This document shows, one piece after another, positions 26,910 through 33,706 of a stretch of DNA of 42,991 nucleotides. The stretch comes from a virus. The translations under genes were made by a program, and so were the position numbers. The DNA lies in the IMG/VR virus record IMGVR_UViG_3300030098_004015, positions 1 to 42,991 of that record; one strand, written 5' to 3'. The stretch's first letter is position 1, and each line of letters starts with the position of its first letter. Under the pieces are notes generated by a model, which made no database searches, had not been told where the DNA came from, and saw nothing but the letters and a program-made list of their open reading frames with translations.

Positions 26910-28053
26910 GTCTTTTTATATTATCATCTATCCCATCAGTTACTTCGTCTGCTTGGGTTTTTAATTCTGTTTGCATTTCTATTTGTATAACTCTTTGTAT
27001 TAAATCGCTTACATATTCCATAGGGATTGGATAAGGATTTTCTGAATCATCCCATTTAATTCTTTTTATTTCGGATAAACTAACATCTACAGCTAGATTT
27101 TGAAGAGCAATGTTTCTAATGTCTTCAAGGGACCACATTGTGTCAATATCAGTTGGATTTTCTAAAATTGCACTAACCTTACCCATATATTTCCAATATA
27201 CATTATATTCGCCAGGAGAATTTAGTCCCCCATGATAATTAGGAGTTACTTGTAGTTGCTCTAAAGATAATACACATTTATTAGAAGTGTCAAAAATTTT
27301 AGGCTCCAAAGTTACAGGGTTTGCAGTAGTAGTGACAATTCTTGTACTGTCTGTCATTACTTCTTGAGTGTAATAAGGATGTTTTCTATTTGTAAATTTA
27401 TTATATTTATCATAATCATTAAACTCTTTACGATATAATGATATAAAGTTTGTTTTATATGCCGTATCAGTATCTCCATCTGTAATGTCAGTTCTATGCA
27501 TACCTCTTGTAATCCTAACATCTTTTATTCCTGCATCATTTTTTAACTGTAAGGGTCTTGGTATAAAAAACTTATGATTCCCAAAATTTCTAAAATCACC
27601 TTTATTTTGCGAAGAGGTAGTGTTTTCTCCATACCAATCATTTATATGAGAGAAGCCGTTATCAGGATAGCCTGGATTATCAGGATTAGATATTATAGAT
27701 TCTGCCAGCCATTCTCCATAAAGATAGAGTGTGCTTCTCGGATGTTTTCCCACAAAAGATCCGAAGGCAGAGGTGCTTAGCACTCTATACATTTCAGTGG
27801 TAGCGCCACCAATAAATTTTAACCAATATTGAGCAATATTTTTATTAACTGAATTTGCCACTGTTAAATCCATATTTTGATAAAGAGACTCGTTATTAGT
27901 AATGCCTTTATCAATATTATCTGCAATTAATTTTGCCCTATGATAATGTATCCAATGTTTTATTTGAGATGTGGTAATATTGTTTTCTGAAGAATTTTTA
28001 CCTCCATACGCAAGGTTTTTAATATTATATGCTATTTCATTTAATGTAATCAT
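26887..28053 (-). CDS. Candidate ring/adaptor (head-tail connector) protein, 388 aa
   Basis: The frame stays open to a TTG at 28060-28062, but the ATG at 28051-28053 (MITLNEIAYNIKNLAYGG) is the better start, because it lies 21 bases after a well-matched promoter element. The N-terminal helix pair with TTSQIKHWIHYHRAKLIAD is a pattern seen in the ring or adaptor proteins of crAss-like phages; the rest is mixed with no membrane segment. It overlaps the HU-like gene by 23 bases. Its own promoter and the upstream terminator mean it can be expressed separately from the head genes. The connector role is inferred from order: capsid, head auxiliaries, this block, tail hub. Confidence 0.7.
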   Translation of the reverse strand: MITLNEIAYNIKNLAYGGKNSSENNITTSQIKHWIHYHRAKLIADNIDKGITNNESLYQNMDLTVANSVNKNIAQYWLKFIGGATTEMYRVLSTSAFGSFVGKHPRSTLYLYGEWLAESIISNPDNPGYPDNGFSHINDWYGENTTSSQNKGDFRNFGNHKFFIPRPLQLKNDAGIKDVRITRGMHRTDITDGDTDTAYKTNFISLYRKEFNDYDKYNKFTNRKHPYYTQEVMTDSTRIVTTTANPVTLEPKIFDTSNKCVLSLEQLQVTPNYHGGLNSPGEYNVYWKYMGKVSAILENPTDIDTMWSLEDIRNIALQNLAVDVSLSEIKRIKWDDSENPYPIPMEYVSDLIQRVIQIEMQTELKTQADEVTDGIDDNIKRRGAQAQR

Positions 28054-28074
28054 TAGGCGCAATTTAGGTAGTTA

Positions 28075-28106
28075 CAAAATTAGTTAATTTTTCTTTATAA
28101 AACAAA
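28075..28106 (-). promoter_or_regulatory. Full host-type promoter (-33 TTTG, -7 TAATTTTG)
   Basis: The minus strand has TTTG (28103-28106), 20 bases, then TAATTTTG (28075-28082). This matches the Bacteroidota vegetative promoter (TTTG, about 19-21 bases, TAnnTTTG). Transcription would begin around 28068, about 15 bases before the ATG at 28053. The -33 box overlaps the end of the terminator hairpin of the preceding gene. Confidence 0.7.
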
Positions 28107-28144
28107 AATAGGCCTCAACTATTTCTAGTATCAACCTATTCTTG
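28103..28144 (-). terminator. Rho-independent terminator after the 260-aa gene
   Basis: In the minus-strand RNA, CAAGAAUAGG pairs with CCUAUUUUUG (10 pairs including one G-U); the apex contains ACUA-GAAA-UAGU, a GNRA tetraloop. The stem runs into UUUUUGUUUUAU. On the plus-strand RNA the G-U becomes an A-C mismatch, so the structure favours minus-strand transcripts. Confidence 0.65.
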
Positions 28145-28182
28145 CAGCAGGGAGCAAAAGAACTCTCTTTAAATATCATTTA

Positions 28183-28965
28183 TTAGGACGGTGGAGTCAT
28201 AAGACCCACATCAACTTGCGTCATTCTTTTTACGGCCATTTGAATTATTTGCTTTTGATGGTGCTCTGAAAAAGAAAGCTTATTATAAAACGTATCGTCA
28301 ATATCTTCAAAAGCCTCTTCCAAGGTAGGAAGCGTTATGGCTCTTATTCGCACCTCACAAATAGACTGCTTGTTATTATTAAATACAATCATGTTTTCTT
28401 CGTAAGCCCAGCGTATTTCATCTTTATTTCCAGAAGAGTTAAACGGATCGTTGTCGTCTTCATAAAACTCTCTAATTGAAACATTTTTAACTGGCTTTAA
28501 AGGATATCTTGCAACATCGTTGCTATCTAAACTGCCATAAACACCCGCTGGATATCCTACATACGTTTCTAATATCTCGTCTAAATTCCAAGTACCAGCA
28601 GAAATTTGCAAAACATATAAATGTTGTTTAGGTAATTTATAATATAAATATTTAGCATACCCAGCCTTATTCTGAAAGTTGTTAGGATATTTATTTGAAA
28701 GCATAGGATATGTTTTGCCGCCATTAGTGCCCTGATAAGTATGAGCTTTTAATTCAACATTAGTCATGTTAAACTTACGCTCATCTATACATCCAGCCAA
28801 GGCTCTTCTAGAGTCCTCATCAGCAGTCATCTTTTGATAATGCATATTAACAAAATCAGAGATAGATAAATTTAAAAATTTATTTTTCTCTGTAGTCGTA
28901 AAATAAGGCTGATCTGCTTTATCTAAAAGCAAATCTATTAAATCGTATGCCTCACTTAAATTCAT
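28183..28965 (-). CDS. Candidate head-tail connector/ring protein, 260 aa
   Basis: The N-terminus is helical (LSEAYDLIDLLLDKADQPY, then LNLSISDFVNMHYQKM), followed by a beta-rich middle and a C-terminal helix rich in basic residues, which fits the small ring or adaptor proteins beneath phage portals, although I cannot name a family. It is 7 bases downstream of the 259-aa gene and is followed by a convincing terminator and then a new promoter, so it closes the head-gene transcript. No signal peptide, membrane segment or enzyme motif is seen. Confidence 0.65.
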   Translation of the reverse strand: MNLSEAYDLIDLLLDKADQPYFTTTEKNKFLNLSISDFVNMHYQKMTADEDSRRALAGCIDERKFNMTNVELKAHTYQGTNGGKTYPMLSNKYPNNFQNKAGYAKYLYYKLPKQHLYVLQISAGTWNLDEILETYVGYPAGVYGSLDSNDVARYPLKPVKNVSIREFYEDDNDPFNSSGNKDEIRWAYEENMIVFNNNKQSICEVRIRAITLPTLEEAFEDIDDTFYNKLSFSEHHQKQIIQMAVKRMTQVDVGLMTPPS

Positions 28966-28972
28966 ATATTAT

Positions 28973-29752
28973 TTACGATTTTTTATTACCAAACCAACCT
29001 TTTTGTTTAGGCGCTTCATTTTCTAATTGATTAATAGTGCTAGTAGACATAGTTTGTGGTTGAGACGCTTCTTCAACCATCACCTCTTCTACTACAGGAG
29101 CCTCTTCTACAGCTGGCTGACCAGTTCTTAACTGTCTTCTTAATAAAGCATAGATGTCAGCATTTTCTTTTAACCAAACAATTGCTTGTTCGTCAGCTAG
29201 TCCTATATTAAGCGAACCATGCTTCCAAACACCATTAACATTTGTTAATACTTTTTTAGCTAATGCTTTCTTTAAAAATATTCTATACTCTTGATCTATA
29301 TCATTTATAAGTGATAAAAATTTATCTGGAGAACTATTGGCAAATTGAATAATTTTAGCTTTTAACATAGTGTCTTCTATATCAGAATCCATACCCATTA
29401 ATATAGCTAGATCTTTCATAGCATTCATAGTTAATTCTGTAGCTTTAGTAATTGCCTCCGCACTCTTTAAAGCTCCTTCAGCATTCTTTTCATCATTAGC
29501 TCTTAAGTCTTCTATTTCAAATTTCCCCATTAATAATGGATGTCCTTTTAAAAACTCATAAACTCTTTTGTCTTGTTTTTGATTAATATCCAAAGACACA
29601 ACAGCATGAACCATTTCATAGCCATCAGTCATTTGATCATTAATATCTACTAGATTTACATTTCTTCCTTGCCTGTCTTTATAATTACCAAATTTACAGT
29701 AATTAAATTTATCAGGTCTTTTTGATTTGATTAATACAATGTGTTTTTTCAT
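28973..29752 (-). CDS. Conserved-looking structural-module protein of unknown function, 259 aa
   Basis: Starts with a short beta unit (KKHIVLIKSKRPDKFNYCKF), has a long helical middle (about residues 90-180) and ends in a Glu/Val-rich, then Gln/Pro-rich disordered tail (about 215-259). No enzyme motif is visible. It sits between the head auxiliary genes and the connector genes. Its start is preceded by a 16-base element (29763-29778) identical to one in front of the scaffold gene. An assembly or connector-associated role is plausible from position only. Confidence 0.6.
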   Translation of the reverse strand: MKKHIVLIKSKRPDKFNYCKFGNYKDRQGRNVNLVDINDQMTDGYEMVHAVVSLDINQKQDKRVYEFLKGHPLLMGKFEIEDLRANDEKNAEGALKSAEAITKATELTMNAMKDLAILMGMDSDIEDTMLKAKIIQFANSSPDKFLSLINDIDQEYRIFLKKALAKKVLTNVNGVWKHGSLNIGLADEQAIVWLKENADIYALLRRQLRTGQPAVEEAPVVEEVMVEEASQPQTMSTSTINQLENEAPKQKGWFGNKKS

Positions 29753-29762
29753 TTTCTTTCTT

Positions 29763-29778
29763 TTTAGTTAATACTCCC
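29763..29778 (-). repeat. 16-base leader element, copy 1
   Basis: Plus strand TTTAGTTAATACTCCC, identical to 33666-33681. It lies 10 bases upstream of the ATG of the 259-aa gene; on the transcript it reads GGGAGUAUUAACUAAA. It could act in translation initiation or RNA processing. Confidence 0.6.
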
Positions 29779-29780
29779 TG

Positions 29781-29981
29781 TTATTTATTATGTACTTCTC
29801 CTCCTTTTCTTTCTTTTATTATATTGCCATTTTCTATCCAAGTTTTATTAGCAGATTCCTTTTTCCATTTAAATCCAGACCTTCCGCCTATTGAAAAAAC
29901 TTGTTTAGTTGGCTCTTTTAACAACTCGTCTTCTTTTAACTCTATTACTTTCCCGTCTCTTACTACTAATCTTGTTCTCAT
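29781..29981 (-). CDS. Small basic protein of unknown function, 66 aa
   Basis: A short, charged protein: residues 1-25 form strands and a charged helix (MRTRLVVRDGKVIELKEDEL), and the C-terminal half is Lys/Trp-rich (GFKWKKESANKTWIENGN). No recognised family. It is preceded by a -7 element only 5 bases before the ATG and by a strong hairpin, so it may be made from its own very short-leader or leaderless message. It lies 28 bases before the 259-aa gene. Confidence 0.6.
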   Translation of the reverse strand: MRTRLVVRDGKVIELKEDELLKEPTKQVFSIGGRSGFKWKKESANKTWIENGNIIKERKGGEVHNK

Positions 29982-29985
29982 TTTA

Positions 29986-29993
29986 CAAAGATA
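29986..29993 (-). promoter_or_regulatory. Candidate host-type -7 promoter element
   Basis: Minus strand TATCTTTG matches TAnnTTTG. It ends 5 bases before the ATG at 29979-29981, so a start site about 7 bases downstream would give a leaderless transcript. No clear TTTG -33 box: the expected place is inside the G5/C5 hairpin. Confidence 0.4.
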
Positions 29994-30001
29994 AGAATTT
30001 T

Positions 30002-30021
30002 GGGGGAACCGAAGCTCCCCC
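30002..30021 (-). promoter_or_regulatory. Very stable UUCG hairpin after the 166-aa gene
   Basis: The minus-strand RNA GGGGGAGCUUCGGUUCCCCC forms 8 pairs (one G-U) capped by a C-UUCG-G tetraloop. No U-tract follows (AAAAUUCUU), so it is not a classic intrinsic terminator; it could stabilise the 3' end of the upstream message or pause polymerase. Confidence 0.65.
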
Positions 30022-30046
30022 GAAACTCAAATTTACATATTACAGA

Positions 30047-30547
30047 TTATCCTGCAAAAGTAATAGAACCTACAGCGTTTTGGTGTACATAGCAAAACCA
30101 GTACGTACCATCAGCTATCCATTCAATTCTTTCTCCTCCTATTGAAGCCGCTTCTACAGTTACGGTATCAGCAAGTAAATTACTTGCACCATCTGCACCT
30201 GAATCAGCAGAACTCATAGCCACTATTGTATCAGCAGTAGGAGAGCTAATAACTATATCACCAGAACCTGATGGAGTTGCCGCTACTATCATAGTTAAGT
30301 GGCCCCCTTCTGTTGGTGGCGGTAAAGTAATAGCTGAGTCAGAACTTCCTGATTGAGTTAGGAAAATTACCTTTCCAAAGTCATCATCTAATAATACTGT
30401 AGTCGCATCTGTACCAGCAATTCTCATTGTTGGTGGACAGTATTGTAATTTTGGAAGGTGTTTTACTTCGCTTCCAGCAGCATCTGTAGTTTTTACAAAA
30501 CCTAAGATAGCTGTTCTTAATCTGTTAAAATCAAATTTTATTGCCAT
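30047..30547 (-). CDS. Head auxiliary/decoration-type protein, 166 aa
   Basis: The N-terminus (MAIKFDFNRLRTAILGFVK) leads to a Ser/Ala/Thr-rich beta domain with SAITLPPPTEGG and closing IEWIADGTYWFCYVH, a layout typical of small phage head decoration or head-fibre proteins. It lies downstream of the capsid gene in the same orientation. It is bracketed by G-tract hairpins in both intergenic regions, which may protect its message, as would suit a highly expressed capsid accessory protein. No named family can be assigned by eye. Confidence 0.7.
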   Translation of the reverse strand: MAIKFDFNRLRTAILGFVKTTDAAGSEVKHLPKLQYCPPTMRIAGTDATTVLLDDDFGKVIFLTQSGSSDSAITLPPPTEGGHLTMIVAATPSGSGDIVISSPTADTIVAMSSADSGADGASNLLADTVTVEAASIGGERIEWIADGTYWFCYVHQNAVGSITFAG

Positions 30548-30571
30548 TTTTTTATTTGTTTTACGGTATTT

Positions 30572-30596
30572 GGGGGGTTTTAATTTTTAACCCCCC
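30572..30596 (-). promoter_or_regulatory. G6/C6 hairpin between head auxiliary genes
   Basis: GGGGGGTT and AACCCCCC form 8 pairs around a 9-base A/T loop, on either strand. On the minus strand it lies 25 bases before the ATG of the 166-aa gene. No T-run follows on either strand. It may control processing or translation of the downstream gene. Confidence 0.6.
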
Positions 30597-30617
30597 TTCT
30601 ACCAAGTTATTTACTAA

Positions 30618-30652
30618 GGTATCCCAGCTAAGCAAAATCTTCTGGGTATACC
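30618..30652 (-). promoter_or_regulatory. Bulged hairpin between head auxiliary genes
   Basis: On the minus strand GGTAT-A-CCCAG pairs with CTGGG-ATACC: 10 pairs with one bulged A and a 14-base loop that can itself close with AAG/CTT. It follows the stop of the 105-aa gene by 13 bases. Together with 30572-30596 it makes this 118-base gap a two-hairpin element; no promoter is seen in it. Confidence 0.6.
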
Positions 30653-30665
30653 AATTAATTAATTA

Positions 30666-30983
30666 TTACGATCCAGGTGTAATAGTACCTAGCGCAGTAA
30701 TATCTGCATGACAATATTGTGATTTAACATCATCAGCAATTGTTATTACAGACTTATTACCTTCAGCGCATAAACGAGCAATCTCTTTTACAACGTCATC
30801 TTCTTTACCATCAGTAACAGTCATTTCTGCAACACCAATAACACCACCAGCGGCACCAGCATTTTCAAAACTAACATGTACAGAGCCATCACCATCATTC
30901 TCAATACTTCTAATTTGAGAAACAGCTACAGCCATACAGTCGTTATCTCCAGTTTGAAAGAAGAAAAATCTATTTTTATTCAT
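30666..30983 (-). CDS. Small head-associated protein, 105 aa
   Basis: Begins MNKNRFFFFQTGDNDCMAVA and alternates short strands and one helix (DDVVKEIARLCAEGNKSV); soluble, acidic, no membrane segment. Directly follows the capsid gene (27-base gap), the usual place of a decoration or capsid-stabilising protein in phages of this type. I recognise the general kind but not a named family. Confidence 0.65.
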   Translation of the reverse strand: MNKNRFFFFQTGDNDCMAVAVSQIRSIENDGDGSVHVSFENAGAAGGVIGVAEMTVTDGKEDDVVKEIARLCAEGNKSVITIADDVKSQYCHADITALGTITPGS

Positions 30984-31010
30984 TTTTTCTAAATTTTTAA
31001 AGGTTAATAA

Positions 31011-32549
31011 TTACGATGCACTTAAGATACCACAAGACAATGGGTTTCTAACAACGATTCCAGTTTCTGAAAGCACGTGGCATTCAAATTTGTCATCAGC
31101 GTTAGCAGCCAACATTGCTTTCTGGTCATAAGGATTCACCATTCCAGCTACGTACTTCTTGATCATACTTCTGTTAACTCCTTCAGCTCCTTTAGTAACT
31201 AACTCAACGTTAGAAATTCCAGAAGTTTTTCCGAAGTCCATAAATACCATCTTCGCAGACTCTTTTAATCTGTTGTCACCAAATGAATTAGTTCCACCAG
31301 CAGTAGAGTGTAAATTAGGATCGTCAAATACAGGACAGTGAGCAACAGTAATTTTGTTACCAAGCGCACTATAAGAAACGAAATTAGCACCTAAGCTAAC
31401 ATCACCACTTGTACCTTTCATTGTACCACCAGCCATTGCACCAGCAGGAGCAACGATAAGATCTTTCATAGCTCTGTGAAAAGCAAGACGACCTTCAGTT
31501 CCAGTAAATACAACCCACTCATTACCTTCAGCAGAAGTTGCGTTTAATGAAATCTTAGCGATAAACTCAGTAATGATATCTTCAGTTAAAGACCCCATTG
31601 AATAAGAGGCTTGATTAGAAGAATCAATTTGAGCTAATAAACCGTCTCCAGTTACCACTGAAGTCCCCATAGCACCAGAAGTACCAAGTACAGATGAAGT
31701 ATAAGCTCCTGGTCTTTGTACTGTAGTATCAGTAACTGATTTTCTACCATACCATCTTTGAAGCTCTTGTTGATACATAAACTCATCCATCATTTGTTGC
31801 TCTCTAGTAAAGTACCAAAGTTTTGAACCATTATTTTCAATCCAAGTTACATCAGTAAGGTCTTTACCAGTTACAGAACACTTCTTACGCATTGTAGTCA
31901 GCCAGTTTTGATGAGTTGATGGATATACCCAATTCTCACCTACATCAGCACCGTCAGACCCATTAGGGAATGCAGAACCAATAGAAGCGATAATAGCCTC
32001 ATCAGCCACATCAGTTGTTTGTACAGCTTGAGCAGTAGCATCTATAATTTCAAATTTTACAATTCTATCAGTAGAAGCGCCTTGACCTGAATCATTAGAT
32101 CTTGGGTCTTCAATTACAATTGCAGTAGCTCCAGATTGGAATCTTACCATATCCCATTTATTTAGGAAATCAGGAGTTCTTGTTGGAGAACCGCCTGTTC
32201 CGTCCATAAGGATTTCAAATACATCATCATTCGCATCAGCAGCTGTCCAGGCTCCAGATGAACCAGTTGGTGAATTAGTCCAAGAAGTATCAGCAGATAC
32301 ACCTTTAACATAACCAGTAGAATATGATGGAGCATTGTATCTACCCATCACTTTCCATTCAAAAGAGTTGTCACCCAACACTTTTTCAGCTGCATAACGA
32401 CCTGTTCTTTCTAACAAGTAAGTTGCAGCATAACGAGGATACTGTTGAATAAGAGTTCTAGCAATCTCTGGGTATTGCATTAGAGCTGTATTCAAAGCAT
32501 TCTCGGCAGTTGTCCCAGCACCATAAGTACCAGTATATAATTTTGCCAT
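31011..32549 (-). CDS. Major capsid protein (HK97-fold expected), 512 aa
   Basis: Position directly after the acidic scaffold gene and before the small head proteins, length near that of crAss-like capsid proteins, and composition (Ala/Gly/Thr-rich, few Cys) all point to the major capsid protein. The N-terminal helix carries LIQQYPRYAATYLLERTGRY; the C-terminal third has the mixed strands and long helix segment (VNRSMIKKYVAGMVNP) expected of the A-domain. No protease or delta domain is fused, in keeping with a separate scaffold. The 86-base gap upstream (32550-32635) holds no recognisable promoter on the transcribed strand, so it is probably read from further upstream. Fold is inferred, not shown. 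Confidence 0.75.
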   Translation of the reverse strand: MAKLYTGTYGAGTTAENALNTALMQYPEIARTLIQQYPRYAATYLLERTGRYAAEKVLGDNSFEWKVMGRYNAPSYSTGYVKGVSADTSWTNSPTGSSGAWTAADANDDVFEILMDGTGGSPTRTPDFLNKWDMVRFQSGATAIVIEDPRSNDSGQGASTDRIVKFEIIDATAQAVQTTDVADEAIIASIGSAFPNGSDGADVGENWVYPSTHQNWLTTMRKKCSVTGKDLTDVTWIENNGSKLWYFTREQQMMDEFMYQQELQRWYGRKSVTDTTVQRPGAYTSSVLGTSGAMGTSVVTGDGLLAQIDSSNQASYSMGSLTEDIITEFIAKISLNATSAEGNEWVVFTGTEGRLAFHRAMKDLIVAPAGAMAGGTMKGTSGDVSLGANFVSYSALGNKITVAHCPVFDDPNLHSTAGGTNSFGDNRLKESAKMVFMDFGKTSGISNVELVTKGAEGVNRSMIKKYVAGMVNPYDQKAMLAANADDKFECHVLSETGIVVRNPLSCGILSAS

Positions 32550-32635
32550 TTTTTTTAAATTTATTAATTAAACATTATTTTACTTTTGTTCAATTAACTT
32601 TCAACTATGAGCAGACTTTGTCTTACTTTTTAAGC

Positions 32636-33655
32636 TTACTCGCTCATGAACGCTTTAGGATCAAACTTGCCTGACTTCACTTTGAAGTTAGACTTGCTTT
32701 TTCCTGAGTTAAGGTTTGGCGAGACTATGCTATCCATGATAGCGGCTTTGCCGTCTTCTAAACCTTGAGAACGAAGAATCTTTTCAATCTGCTTACGATA
32801 GAGCATAAACATAGCAACATCAGCAACATTGGCATGATTAGCATATATTTCTTTCATCATATCGCCTGTAGCATATCTATAGACCTCTTCTTTCTGTTTT
32901 TTTGTTACCTTCCCTCCCATGAACTCATTCATGTTCTTGATTTGATTTTTTAACTCTTTCTTTGCGTTCTCTGCTTGTTCTTTTCTTTTTTGATTTTCTT
33001 GTGCAGCTTTATTCTTAGCTTGAGCGGTTTGTTGGTCAATAGCATTATTAATCACCCTTCTAATACTTTTAGCTTTCATTTTCATCATTCCAGAGTCCTC
33101 TAGTTTATCTAAAGACTCTTCTATTTCGGAGTCTTCAATACCGTCAGCCTTTAATTCTTCAGCTACTAAATCTCTATCTGAAAAATTTAAGTAAGATCTA
33201 AGCTCTGTTACTTGATCATTAACTGGAGCTTGTTGTTGTTGTGCTTGTTGTTGCAAAGAATTTATTGCATTAACAAACTCATCTTTAGAAGTTATTTCAA
33301 TTCCTAATTCTTTACCAACTCTAGACCAATTTAATGCCTCTTCAGCAGTTGGAGCTTCTTCAGTTTTTTCAGCTGAAGTTCCTTCCCAGTCATACTCCTC
33401 TTCGCCTTTTTCTTTTGCTTCTTCTTTTGTAGAATCCCAAGACCACCCTTCTTCTTCTGTTTCTTCGGTTGTCTCTTCTTTACTTTCTGCGGCCTCCGTG
33501 CTTTCTGCCTCTTCTGTTTCTTCTGTTTCTTTTTCCTCTTCTGCATTGTAAGGTTGATCTGAATTAAATGCTAGCGGATTAAACTTATCGTTACTTTCTT
33601 TAGTTTCTGTCGTATTATCTACAACTTCTTCTACTAATTTTGATTCTTCTGACAT
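32636..33655 (-). CDS. Capsid scaffold-type protein, 339 aa
   Basis: The first ~110 residues are extremely acidic (Glu/Thr repeats), the middle is a Gln-rich and Lys/Glu-rich helical coiled coil (about 135-260), and the C-terminus is basic (KSKSNFKVKSGKFDPKAF), the classic profile of a scaffold that binds capsid protein through a basic tail. It lies between portal and capsid genes, the standard position. Preceded by a -7 element (33688-33695) and by the 16-base leader element (33666-33681), so it may start its own transcript. No protease motif is visible. Confidence 0.75.
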   Translation of the reverse strand: MSEESKLVEEVVDNTTETKESNDKFNPLAFNSDQPYNAEEEKETEETEEAESTEAAESKEETTEETEEEGWSWDSTKEEAKEKGEEEYDWEGTSAEKTEEAPTAEEALNWSRVGKELGIEITSKDEFVNAINSLQQQAQQQQAPVNDQVTELRSYLNFSDRDLVAEELKADGIEDSEIEESLDKLEDSGMMKMKAKSIRRVINNAIDQQTAQAKNKAAQENQKRKEQAENAKKELKNQIKNMNEFMGGKVTKKQKEEVYRYATGDMMKEIYANHANVADVAMFMLYRKQIEKILRSQGLEDGKAAIMDSIVSPNLNSGKSKSNFKVKSGKFDPKAFMSE

Positions 33656-33665
33656 TTTTATTTTA

Positions 33666-33681
33666 TTTAGTTAATACTCCC
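33666..33681 (-). repeat. 16-base leader element, copy 2
   Basis: Plus strand TTTAGTTAATACTCCC, identical to 29763-29778, 10 bases upstream of the scaffold start codon. The two copies lie the same distance from their start codons. Confidence 0.6.
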
Positions 33682-33687
33682 AATTTG

Positions 33688-33695
33688 CAAATATA
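33688..33695 (-). promoter_or_regulatory. Candidate host-type -7 promoter element
   Basis: Minus strand TATATTTG (TAnnTTTG) 32 bases upstream of the scaffold ATG; the 16-base leader element would lie in the 5' untranslated region. No good -33 box at 19-21 bases. Confidence 0.4.
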
Positions 33696-33706
33696 CAAAA
33701 TATTTG

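Noticed and set aside
28054-28062. Upstream TTG start for the 388-aa connector gene, adding three residues
   Set aside because: The ATG at 28051-28053 is a stronger codon and fits the promoter position; the TTG would leave almost no leader.
32580-32587. TACTTTTG, a -7-like element on the plus strand
   Set aside because: No rightward gene follows it; likely chance in AT-rich DNA.
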